The position numbers and the translations under genes were made by a program. The notes beneath the pieces were generated by a model. That model had not been told where the DNA came from. It searched no databases and worked only from the letters and a program-made list of their open reading frames with translations. This document shows, piece by piece, positions 58,088 to 64,000 of a stretch of 64,000 nt of DNA (its first letter is position 1; the number at the start of each line of letters is the position of its first letter). This stretch comes from Nocardioides sp. Root682 (lineage in GTDB: Bacteria > Actinomycetota > Actinomycetes > Propionibacteriales > Nocardioidaceae): positions 2,564,539-2,628,538 of the forward strand of contig NZ_LMHJ01000001.1 of assembly GCF_001427795.1 (NCBI RefSeq). The letters are read 5' to 3'.

Positions 58088-58692
58088 CGTCCTACTCCGA
58101 TGGTGTCGCGGAGGCGGATGAGGCCGTCGCGGATCCTGGTTTTTGCGGTCCCGACCGGTAGGTCGAGCAGGGCGGCCACCTCGGTGTGGGTGTAACCGCC
58201 GAAATATGCCAGCTCGATCGCTTCGCGCTGGACTTCGGTGAGGTGCGCCAGCGCCGCTCGTACCCGGCGTGCCTCCATGGAGGCCTGGGCAGCTTCGGCA
58301 GTGGTGTCGTGATCGGGGGTGTGGTTGCGCTGCTCGTAGGTCTCGTCGCGCCGGCTGGCTGCTTCGGCGCTGCGGACCCGGTCGACCGCCTTGCGGTGGG
58401 CGATGGTCATCAGCCACGCCAGCGCGCTGCCGCGTTCGGCGTCGTACCGGCTGGACTGGCGCCAGACCTCGAGGAACACCTCCTGGGTGACCTCCTCGGA
58501 CTGGGCCGGGTCCCGCACCACCCGCAGCACGAGTCCGTGGACCCGTGCTGCGGTGGCGTCGTAGATCCCTGCGAACGCTTCGTTGTCTCCTCGTGATGCC
58601 CGCTTCAGCAACGAGCCGAGGTCCGAGGCGTCAGCGCCGAGCGGCGCCCCCGTGAGGGGGACGCCGATCGGGTTGTCCTGGACCGGGTCCAT
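58084..58692 (-). CDS. sigK: ECF sigma factor SigK
   Basis: A 202-residue ECF sigma factor of the SigK group. Region 2 (about 25-95): AGIYDATAARVHGLVLRVVRD, EVTQEVFLEVWRQ. Region 4 (about 140-195): LAHLTEVQREAIELAYFGGY and HTEVAALLDLPVGTAKTRIR. It heads an operon with rskA and lipid genes and is preceded after 55 bp by a fasciclin lipoprotein, the synteny of mpt83/mpt70-sigK loci. Promoter candidates for it are listed separately. Confidence 0.94.
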   Translation of the reverse strand: MDPVQDNPIGVPLTGAPLGADASDLGSLLKRASRGDNEAFAGIYDATAARVHGLVLRVVRDPAQSEEVTQEVFLEVWRQSSRYDAERGSALAWLMTIAHRKAVDRVRSAEAASRRDETYEQRNHTPDHDTTAEAAQASMEARRVRAALAHLTEVQREAIELAYFGGYTHTEVAALLDLPVGTAKTRIRDGLIRLRDTIGVGR

Positions 58693-58747
58693 GAGGTGAT
58701 CCTTGCGCTTCAGAGGGACGGTGACGAGGGGATCTGCAGGACCGGGG

Positions 58748-59410
58748 TCACTTGACTCCGGTCAGCACCTTGTCGATGACGTAGACGGTGGCGTTCGCGG
58801 TGGGGACGTTGCCGCAGATGACGTTGGCGGTCACGGTGCCGTCGGTGACGGTCATGCCCGACTCGGCGTCGCCCTCGATGGTGAGCTTGTCGCCCGCGAG
58901 GGTCTCCTGGTCGCCGGCGATGGCGTCCTTGTCCTCGTTCGCGCCGATTACGTGGTGGGCGAGGATCTTGTAGAGCGTGCTCTCCTGGCCCTTGTCCTTG
59001 CCCTCCATGACCAGACCGTTGAGGTCGGCCTCGGGGATCTCGGCGAAGGCGCCGTCGTACGGCGCGAACACGGTCAGGGCGGGGGCGCCGTTCAGGGTGT
59101 CGGCGAGTCCGTCGATCGAGGTCACGGCGGCGACCAGCGTCTTGAGGAGCGGGTTGTTGCTCGCTGCGGTGGCGACCGGGTCCTTGACCATGCCGTCGAA
59201 CGAACCGGCACCGGAGGCCGGGACGTTCGCACAACCGTCGCCGAACGTCTGGGCGCCGGCGCCGTCGGCCATCGCGTCGGAGGAGGGAACGCCGCTGTTG
59301 TCGCTGCCCGACGCCTTCGGCTCATCCTCGCCGCACGCGGCCAGGGTGATGGACATGGCGAGGACCGCGGTGGCGATGCCTGCGTTGCGGCGGAGGTTCT
59401 GGAGCTTCAT
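58748..59410 (-). CDS. Fasciclin-domain lipoprotein (MPT83/MPT70-like)
   Basis: A 220-residue exported lipoprotein. The signal peptide ends in a lipobox (SITLAAC, Cys about residue 26). After an Asp/Ser-rich spacer a single FAS1 domain (about 75-220) contains NNPLLKTLVAAVTSIDGLADTL, ALTVFAPYDGAFAEIP, YKILAHHVIG and VYVIDKVL at the end. In mycobacteria the homologues MPT83/MPT70 are the strongest SigK targets. ATG 59410; a candidate SigK-type promoter is 50 bp upstream. Confidence 0.92.
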   Translation of the reverse strand: MKLQNLRRNAGIATAVLAMSITLAACGEDEPKASGSDNSGVPSSDAMADGAGAQTFGDGCANVPASGAGSFDGMVKDPVATAASNNPLLKTLVAAVTSIDGLADTLNGAPALTVFAPYDGAFAEIPEADLNGLVMEGKDKGQESTLYKILAHHVIGANEDKDAIAGDQETLAGDKLTIEGDAESGMTVTDGTVTANVICGNVPTANATVYVIDKVLTGVK

Positions 59411-59459
59411 GGTGGTGCCTTCCGTTGGTGTGACTGCGTGTGTGCTGGTGCTGACAGTT

Positions 59460-59487
59460 ATTCGGAGGTGCGGCCGATCCGGATTGG
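59460..59487 (-). promoter_or_regulatory. Candidate SigK-type promoter of the fasciclin gene
   Basis: Read on the minus strand: CCAATCC (-35 side, 59481-59487), 15 bp, then CCGAAT (-10, 59460-59465). The -10 matches the CCGAAT reported for mycobacterial SigK promoters and the -35 approximates CCATCC; both are recalled consensus, not computed. Confidence 0.6.
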
Positions 59488-59503
59488 CCGGATCGGAAAC
59501 TTT

Positions 59504-61033
59504 CTAGGAGACGTTGACGAGCAGCTCGTGCAGACCGCTGGCACCGTTCGGGAACGGCTCCGCACGCACGGCCACCTGGGCCTCGCCATTGCCGGACATC
59601 GCCCGTACGGCGAGCCGGTGGGCGCCCTTCTTCGCGTTCCAGGGGTAGAACCACTGGCGCCAGTAGTTCTCGCCGCCGTCCGGGCCGAGGGTCGCGTCGA
59701 CCCAGGCGCCGCCGTCGATGCGGACCTGGACGCCGGAGATCCCGTCGCGCTCCTGGGCCCACGCGACGCCGCCGATCACCACGTCGCCGGCGTCGAGCTT
59801 CGACAGCGCCTTGGGCGTGTCGATCCGCGCGGAGATCTTGATGGGCGCGTCGGTGGCCCAGTCGCGGTCGGTCCAGTAGGCCTTCTGGTCGTCGTACGTC
59901 GTCAGGGTGAGCTTGGTCAGCCACTTCGTGGCGCTGATGAAGCCGTAGAGACCGGGGATGATCATCCGGACGGGGAAGCCGTGCTCACGCGGGAGCGGCT
60001 TGCCGTTCATCCCGACCACGATCATTGCGTCGCGTCCGTCGGTGGCGAGGTCGAGCGGCGTGCTGATCGTCATGCCGTCGAAGTCGGTGGACAGGATCTG
60101 GTCGGCCTTGTTGCCGACGCCCGCCAGGTCGAGGATGTCCTTGAGGGGGACGCCGAGCCAGCGGGCGCTGCCGATGTAGGGGCCACCGACGCTGTTGGAC
60201 ACGCAGGTGAGGGTGATGTTGCGCTCGATCATCGGCATCGCGAGCAGCTCGTCGAAGGTGATGGTGAGCTTCTTGTCCACGTCGCCGTCGACGGTCAGGG
60301 CCCAGTCGTCGGCGCCCACGATCGGGGTGTCGAGGCGGGTGTCGACCCGGTAGAAGTCCTTGATCGGGGTCTCGAACGGCGTGATCCCGGGGACCTGGTC
60401 GTCGAGGCCGCGCGGCAGGGCGGGCGCAGGAGAGGCGGCCGTCGGCAGGTCGACGTCCTCGGGACGCAGGCGCAGCTTGTTGATCACGCGACCGGCGACG
60501 CCACCCACGGCGGCGATCGCGGTGAGCGCACCGATCGAGATCAGGACACCACGGCGGCCCGTGGTCTGGCCGCCGTCTGCCCCTTCGGCGCTCGTTCCAG
60601 CGCCGACCTCGTGCTGCTTGCGAGCCAGGAAGGCGAGGGCAAGGGGGGCGGTCACGGCGGCGACCAGGCTCGGGAGCAGGTCGAGCACCCGTGCCTCGGG
60701 GCGGCTCAGCACCGCCACGGCGGCGATGCCGACGAGCACGACGAGCAGGCTGGCCCCCCAGGCGAGCCGTCGTCGTGCGAGCACGCCCGCGACGGCCGCG
60801 AGGACCAGCACGCCGCCGAGGACCGAGCCGACCAGGATGACCTTGTCGGCGCTGCCGAAGTTGCGGATCGCCCATTCCTTCATCGGCGTCGGCGTCAGGT
60901 CGATCACCGCAGAGCCGACGGCGAGCACCGGCGAGGACGCCGGGTCGGTCAGCGATGCCACCGCGTGCGCGAGTCCTATCCCCACGAGGGTCGCAAGGAC
61001 GCCGTACCAGGCCCACAGCAGTCGCAGCTTCAT
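59504..61033 (-). CDS. Molybdopterin-dependent oxidoreductase (sulfite-oxidase family) with membrane N-terminus
   Basis: A 509-residue protein. The N-terminal portion (1 to about 135) has four hydrophobic segments, a linker and another helix (RRGVLISIGALTAIAAVGGV), then the Moco domain from about 205: FYRVDTRLDTPIV, LTCVSNSVGGPYIGSARWLG (Cys ligand of Mo), and the dimerisation/MoCo-dimer C-terminal part VRIDGGAWVDATLGPDGG. It is related to YedY/MsrP-like and Rv0218-like enzymes; electron acceptor and substrate are unknown. A candidate SigK promoter directly precedes ATG 61033. Confidence 0.92.
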   Translation of the reverse strand: MKLRLLWAWYGVLATLVGIGLAHAVASLTDPASSPVLAVGSAVIDLTPTPMKEWAIRNFGSADKVILVGSVLGGVLVLAAVAGVLARRRLAWGASLLVVLVGIAAVAVLSRPEARVLDLLPSLVAAVTAPLALAFLARKQHEVGAGTSAEGADGGQTTGRRGVLISIGALTAIAAVGGVAGRVINKLRLRPEDVDLPTAASPAPALPRGLDDQVPGITPFETPIKDFYRVDTRLDTPIVGADDWALTVDGDVDKKLTITFDELLAMPMIERNITLTCVSNSVGGPYIGSARWLGVPLKDILDLAGVGNKADQILSTDFDGMTISTPLDLATDGRDAMIVVGMNGKPLPREHGFPVRMIIPGLYGFISATKWLTKLTLTTYDDQKAYWTDRDWATDAPIKISARIDTPKALSKLDAGDVVIGGVAWAQERDGISGVQVRIDGGAWVDATLGPDGGENYWRQWFYPWNAKKGAHRLAVRAMSGNGEAQVAVRAEPFPNGASGLHELLVNVS

Positions 61034-61040
61034 GCGAGTG

Positions 61041-61068
61041 CTTCGTTGCGGACGGCTCCGCGGATTGG
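61041..61068 (-). promoter_or_regulatory. Second candidate SigK-type promoter, leaderless
   Basis: On the minus strand CCAATCC (61062-61068), 15 bp, then ACGAAG (61041-61046), the same -35 and the same spacing as before the fasciclin gene and a CGAA core in the -10. The start would fall at or beside the oxidoreductase ATG at 61033, giving a leaderless mRNA. Confidence 0.5.
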
Positions 61069-61076
61069 TCGTCGTC

Positions 61077-61127
61077 CGGTGGTTGAGGTGCGAGGAGCGC
61101 AGCGACGAGCCTCGAAACCTCCGGGCC
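61077..61127. repeat. Dispersed repeat (CTCAACCACCGG family), partial palindrome
   Basis: Starts CCGGTGGTTGAGGTGCGAGG and ends GAGCCTCGAAACCTCCGG, so the ends can pair; its complement contains the CACCTCAACCACCGG core seen twice at 37513-37578. It lies between the M14 gene end and the oxidoreductase promoter. Confidence 0.75.
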
Positions 61128-61130
61128 TAC

Positions 61131-62114
61131 CTACGCGACCGGCGTGGCGATGTGGAACAGCGCGTCGCCGGCGTTGACGATCGGCGCCCGGGTCAGCCCG
61201 ATCACGATGCCCGCCCGGTCGGCGTGCACCAGCCGCACCCGGCGGCCGAACGTGTCCGAGAGGCCGCCGAGCCGGCGGCCGACCTCGACGTGCTCCCCGA
61301 GCCCGACCTCGAGGTGCAGGATTCCGGTGCCGCGGGCGCGGACCCAGCCGCTGTCGCGCGCCTCGACGGGCGTGGGCACCGGATCGGTGGCCCCCACGAC
61401 TTCGGCGAGGTCGGCGGTCGTGGGGTCGATCATGTCCAGCGCGGTCAGCACGCGCCGTACTCCTTCGACGCCGACAGCGATCGGCTGCTCGTCGAAGCGC
61501 ATCGCCTCGCCGCCTTCGTAGAGCAGCACGATGGCGCCGCGGTCGCGGGCGGCCTGCCGCAGCGAGCCGTCGCGCAGCTTCGCGTGCAGCATCACGGGAG
61601 CGCCGAAGGCCTGGGCGAGCTCGCGGGTGCGGGGGTCGTCGAGGTCCGCGCGGATCTGGGGGAGGTTGGCGCGGCGGTCGGCTGCGGTGTGGAGGTCGAT
61701 GCCGACGTCGCACTTGCTGACGACCTCGGTCATGAACAGGTGCGCGATCCGGCTCGCGAGCGAGCCGCGGGCAGAGCCGGGGAAGGACCGGTTGAGGTCG
61801 CGCCGGTCCGGCAGGTTGCGATCGCCGGTCATGAAGCCGAGGACGTTGACGACGGGTACGGCGACCAGGGTGCCGCGCAGGGTCCGGGCCGAGAGGGGAT
61901 CGAGCGCGCGGCGGATCACCTCGACACCGAGCACCTCGTCGCCGTGGATCGCGGCGTTCACCCACACCGTCGGTCCCGGCTCGCGGCCGTGGATCACGCG
62001 CACGGGCAGGCTGACGTCGCCGCCGGTCACCAGCCGGGTGATCGGGAGCTCGACCTCCTTCGAGGAACCGGCACGCACCCGCACGTTGCCGATCGCGAAC
62101 GACTCACGAGCCAC
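61131..62114 (-). CDS. M14-family succinylglutamate desuccinylase/aspartoacylase-like enzyme
   Basis: A 327-residue zinc carboxypeptidase-fold deacylase. NAAIHGDEVLG gives the His-x2-Glu zinc ligands, GFMTGDRNLPDRRDLNRSFPG the substrate Arg and Asn-Arg motif, DLHTAADRRANLPQ the third zinc His. The final domain (GILHLEVGLGEHVEVGRRLG) is the beta-barrel of AstE/AspA relatives. It overlaps the retropepsin-like gene by 11 bp. With RimK and RimB-like partners it may remove or edit amino-acid tags (inference). GTG 62114 is the start. Confidence 0.9.
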   Translation of the reverse strand: MARESFAIGNVRVRAGSSKEVELPITRLVTGGDVSLPVRVIHGREPGPTVWVNAAIHGDEVLGVEVIRRALDPLSARTLRGTLVAVPVVNVLGFMTGDRNLPDRRDLNRSFPGSARGSLASRIAHLFMTEVVSKCDVGIDLHTAADRRANLPQIRADLDDPRTRELAQAFGAPVMLHAKLRDGSLRQAARDRGAIVLLYEGGEAMRFDEQPIAVGVEGVRRVLTALDMIDPTTADLAEVVGATDPVPTPVEARDSGWVRARGTGILHLEVGLGEHVEVGRRLGGLSDTFGRRVRLVHADRAGIVIGLTRAPIVNAGDALFHIATPVA

Positions 62115-62625
62115 TGGGCGGTACCCCCCGGTTCCTGCGCCGCACGCGACGCGTCGGTCGGCCGCCGAGATAGGAGTGACTCGAGTCCACGACGAACCCC
62201 TGGCGCAGGGCTTCGCGTCCGATCAACAGCCGGAAGCCCATCTCGTCGCGGCGGGTCAGCGTGACCTCGGTGTTGATGGTCCGGCCGACGAGCGACACGT
62301 CGGTCAGGATGACGACCCGTTCCTGCTCATGACCGGTGGAGCTGCGGACGACACGCCGATCATGGACGGGGCACTCGACGAAGACCGCGTCCTCGGCCGA
62401 GCGCTGCCACGGGTGCACGGAGAACCGCACCCACTCGGCGCCGTCCCGCTCGAACTCGGTGAGGTCGAAGGCGTGCAGCGCCGATGTCCGGGCGCCGGTG
62501 TCCAGCTTCGCCTTCACGTTCCTGACGCCGAGACCGGGAAGACGAACCCACTCTCGCCAGCCGGCAGTGACCTGCGGGCTGCTTGAATGGGATCTCACCA
62601 CGCTCGCATCCACACGACCATCCAA
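62104..62625 (-). CDS. RimB-like retropepsin-type putative zinc/aspartic protease
   Basis: A 173-residue protein of the PF05618 family ('ATP-dependent zinc protease', RimB). The aspartic-protease-like motif AKLDTGARTSALHA (catalytic D-T-G) is followed by VILTDVSLVGRTINTEVTL and FRLLIGREALRQGFVVDSS, the family signature. In Pseudomonas RimB is a retropepsin-like regulator of RimK action. It is divergent from the rimK-like gene across 43 bp and overlaps the M14 gene. Confidence 0.9.
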   Translation of the reverse strand: MDGRVDASVVRSHSSSPQVTAGWREWVRLPGLGVRNVKAKLDTGARTSALHAFDLTEFERDGAEWVRFSVHPWQRSAEDAVFVECPVHDRRVVRSSTGHEQERVVILTDVSLVGRTINTEVTLTRRDEMGFRLLIGREALRQGFVVDSSHSYLGGRPTRRVRRRNRGVPPSGS

Positions 62626-62668
62626 GCAGGTCGCAAATGAGCAGGTCGGGAATGAGGCAAGGTCGGGA

Positions 62669-63862
62669 ATGAAGCTCGGGATCCTTTCTCGCGCACCACG
62701 GTCCTACAGCACGCAGCGCCTCCGTACGGCGGCGCTCGATCGAGGGCACCAGGTCAAGGTCCTCAACACGCTCCGGTTCGCCATCGACCTGTCGGGCGAG
62801 GAACCGGACCTCCAGTTCCGCGGCCGTCAGCTGTCGGACTACGACGCCGTGCTGCCGCGGATCGGCAACTCGATCACCTACTTCGGCACCGCCGTCGTAC
62901 GGCAGTTCGAGCAGATGGACGTCTACACGCCGAACACCGCGAACGGCATCGGCAACTCGCGCGACAAGCTGCGTGCCTCGCAGATCCTGTCGCGGCACAA
63001 CATCGGGATGCCGGCGACGACGTTCGTCTGGGACCGCGCCGACGTGATCCCCGCGATCGAGCGGGTCGGCGGCGCGCCCGTCGTGATCAAGCTGCTCGAG
63101 GGCACCCAGGGCATCGGGGTGATCCTCGCGCCCACGCTGAAGGTGGCCGAGGCCATCATCGAGACGCTCCAGTCCACCCGTCAGCAGGTGCTGATCCAGC
63201 GCTTCGTCAAGGAGAGCCGCGGCCGCGACATCCGTGCCCTGGTCGTCGGCGACCGCGTGGTCGCCGCGATGCGGCGCGTCGCGCAGGGTGACGAGTTCCG
63301 GTCCAACGTGCACCGTGGTGGCACCGTCGAGCGGGTCGACCTCGACCCGGCCTACGAGCAGGTCGCGGTACGCGCCGCGCAGATCATGGGCCTCAAGGTC
63401 GCCGGTGTCGACATGCTCGAGGGCGACGACGGCCCCCTGGTCATGGAGGTCAACTCGTCTCCGGGCCTGGAGGGGATCGAGATGGCCACGAAGCTCGACG
63501 TCGCCGGCGCGATCATCGACTACATCGACAACCAGGTCGCGTTCCCGCAGATCGACGTGCGTGAGCGGCTCTCGGTCTCCACGGGTTACGGCGTCGCCGA
63601 GATCGTCGTGCACGGTGACGCGGACCTGGTCGGCAAGACCCTCGGTGAGTCCGGGTTGCGCGACCTCGACATCACCGTCCTGACGCTGCACCGCGGCACG
63701 ACCGTGATCGCGAACCCGTTCAACCGGCACGTGCTCGAGCCCGACGACCGGCTGCTCTGCTTCGGCAAGCTCGAGGAGATGCGCTCGATGATCCCGGCCC
63801 GCCCGAAGCGCCGGGCGCGGATCAAGAAGCTCCCCAAACAGCCGCTCCCCATCGACAGTTAG
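62669..63862 (+). CDS. rimK: RimK-like ATP-grasp glutamate ligase fused to TrkA-C domain
   Basis: A 397-residue protein. Part 1 (about 1-290) is a RimK ligase: GILSRAPRSYSTQRL, PRIGNSITYFGTAVVRQFE, NSRDKLRASQILS, ATP-grasp VIKLLEGTQGIGVIL and metal-binding VMEVNSSPGLEGIE. Part 2 (about 310-380) is a TrkA-C (RCK-C)-type domain: GVAEIVVHGDADLVGKTL, LDITVLTLHRGTTVIANP, PDDRLLCFGKLEEM, usually a ligand- or c-di-AMP-sensing domain of K+ systems. This suggests small-molecule control of poly-glutamylation (inference). Confidence 0.92.
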   Translation: MKLGILSRAPRSYSTQRLRTAALDRGHQVKVLNTLRFAIDLSGEEPDLQFRGRQLSDYDAVLPRIGNSITYFGTAVVRQFEQMDVYTPNTANGIGNSRDKLRASQILSRHNIGMPATTFVWDRADVIPAIERVGGAPVVIKLLEGTQGIGVILAPTLKVAEAIIETLQSTRQQVLIQRFVKESRGRDIRALVVGDRVVAAMRRVAQGDEFRSNVHRGGTVERVDLDPAYEQVAVRAAQIMGLKVAGVDMLEGDDGPLVMEVNSSPGLEGIEMATKLDVAGAIIDYIDNQVAFPQIDVRERLSVSTGYGVAEIVVHGDADLVGKTLGESGLRDLDITVLTLHRGTTVIANPFNRHVLEPDDRLLCFGKLEEMRSMIPARPKRRARIKKLPKQPLPIDS

Positions 63863-63951
63863 CGGGCACTCGTCGCACCTGACGAACGGGTCGTCCCCGG
63901 CGCGGCAGGTTCAATCGGTCTAAGCAACGTAAACCTTTGAGGAGCGTTGTG

Positions 63952-64000
63952 ATGAGACCAGTGTCTGGGATTGGTTCGCGTAGGTCGGTCGAGCAGTGGG
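63952..64000 (+). CDS. Start of an unidentified gene (cut by window end)
   Basis: GAGGAG precedes ATG 63952, followed by an open frame MRPVSGIGSRRSVEQW to the window end. Upstream (63900-63950) is AT-richer with TAAGCAACGTAAACC, a possible promoter. Sixteen residues are too few to name it. Confidence 0.45.
   Translation, partial: MRPVSGIGSRRSVEQW

Overview
The window is about 70% G+C, with dense gene packing, many GTG starts, frequent ATGA/TGATG stop-start overlaps and strong G/C third-position bias. Gene content (SigK/RskA with an MPT83-like fasciclin lipoprotein, TIGR03084 protein, MpaB/DUF2236 oxygenase, AtuA with acyl-CoA carboxylase, LPXTG surface proteins) points to a chromosomal segment of a high-GC actinobacterium, most likely Nocardioides or a close relative in the Propionibacteriales. 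That placement is inferred from gene families, not from a database search. I see no rRNA, tRNA, CRISPR array, complete insertion sequence or prophage.

Layout. 0-9.7 kb: small autonomous units: a cut-off SDR with a divergent TetR; an M43 metalloprotease; an ArsR/CDF zinc-efflux pair; an NAD-dependent reductase; LysE; a DHFR-like protein; and a TetR module (VOC protein, small membrane protein, MpaB oxygenase, coiled-coil protein) carrying two matching operator palindromes. 9.7-18.4 kb: secreted lipase, DUF4184 protein, thioesterase, then a KdpE/truncated-KdpD pair divergent from a large APC-type permease, with 11-bp-phased direct repeats between them; then a DinB-like protein and a pterin dehydratase. 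18.4-27.1 kb: a cell-surface locus with two long LPXTG proteins, an ECF sigma factor carrying its own zinc-finger domain, and two choice-of-anchor-E-like secreted proteins, the second with an LPNTG anchor. 27.1-35.4 kb: thioredoxin, GH25 lipoprotein, epimerase, exonuclease III, MFS, lipoprotein, and a GH65 phosphorylase with beta-phosphoglucomutase. 35.4-46.6 kb: P450, TetR and a translationally coupled acyl-CoA operon (TIGR03084 protein, AtuA, acyl-CoA dehydrogenase, SRPBCC, carboxyltransferase, biotin carboxylase, second acyl-CoA dehydrogenase), probably for a branched or isoprenoid-like acid. 46.6-52 kb: small membrane and transport proteins, a truncated DUF559-type nuclease gene, a tyrosine phosphatase and a dienelactone hydrolase. 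51.7-61.0 kb: a complete SigK-type block: molybdopterin oxidoreductase, fasciclin lipoprotein, sigK, rskA, an FAD-oxidoreductase/DUF1365 fusion, two cyclopropane-fatty-acid synthases and a DUF1295 membrane protein. 61.1-63.9 kb: an M14 deacylase and a RimB-like retropepsin divergent from a RimK-like ligase fused to a TrkA-C domain.

A recurring theme is short dispersed repeats: a 50-bp palindrome (three copies), a 21-bp unit occurring as direct or inverted arrays behind convergent genes, and a 'CTCGACCACCGG/CTCAACCACCGG' family. Several of these have entered coding sequence in frame: at the C-termini of a TetR, a TIGR03084 protein and a dienelactone hydrolase, and as the linker of the FAD-DUF1365 fusion. 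The most distinctive points are the surface-protein/sigma locus, the KdpDE-permease unit, and the gene fusion bridged by a 108-bp inverted-repeat element.
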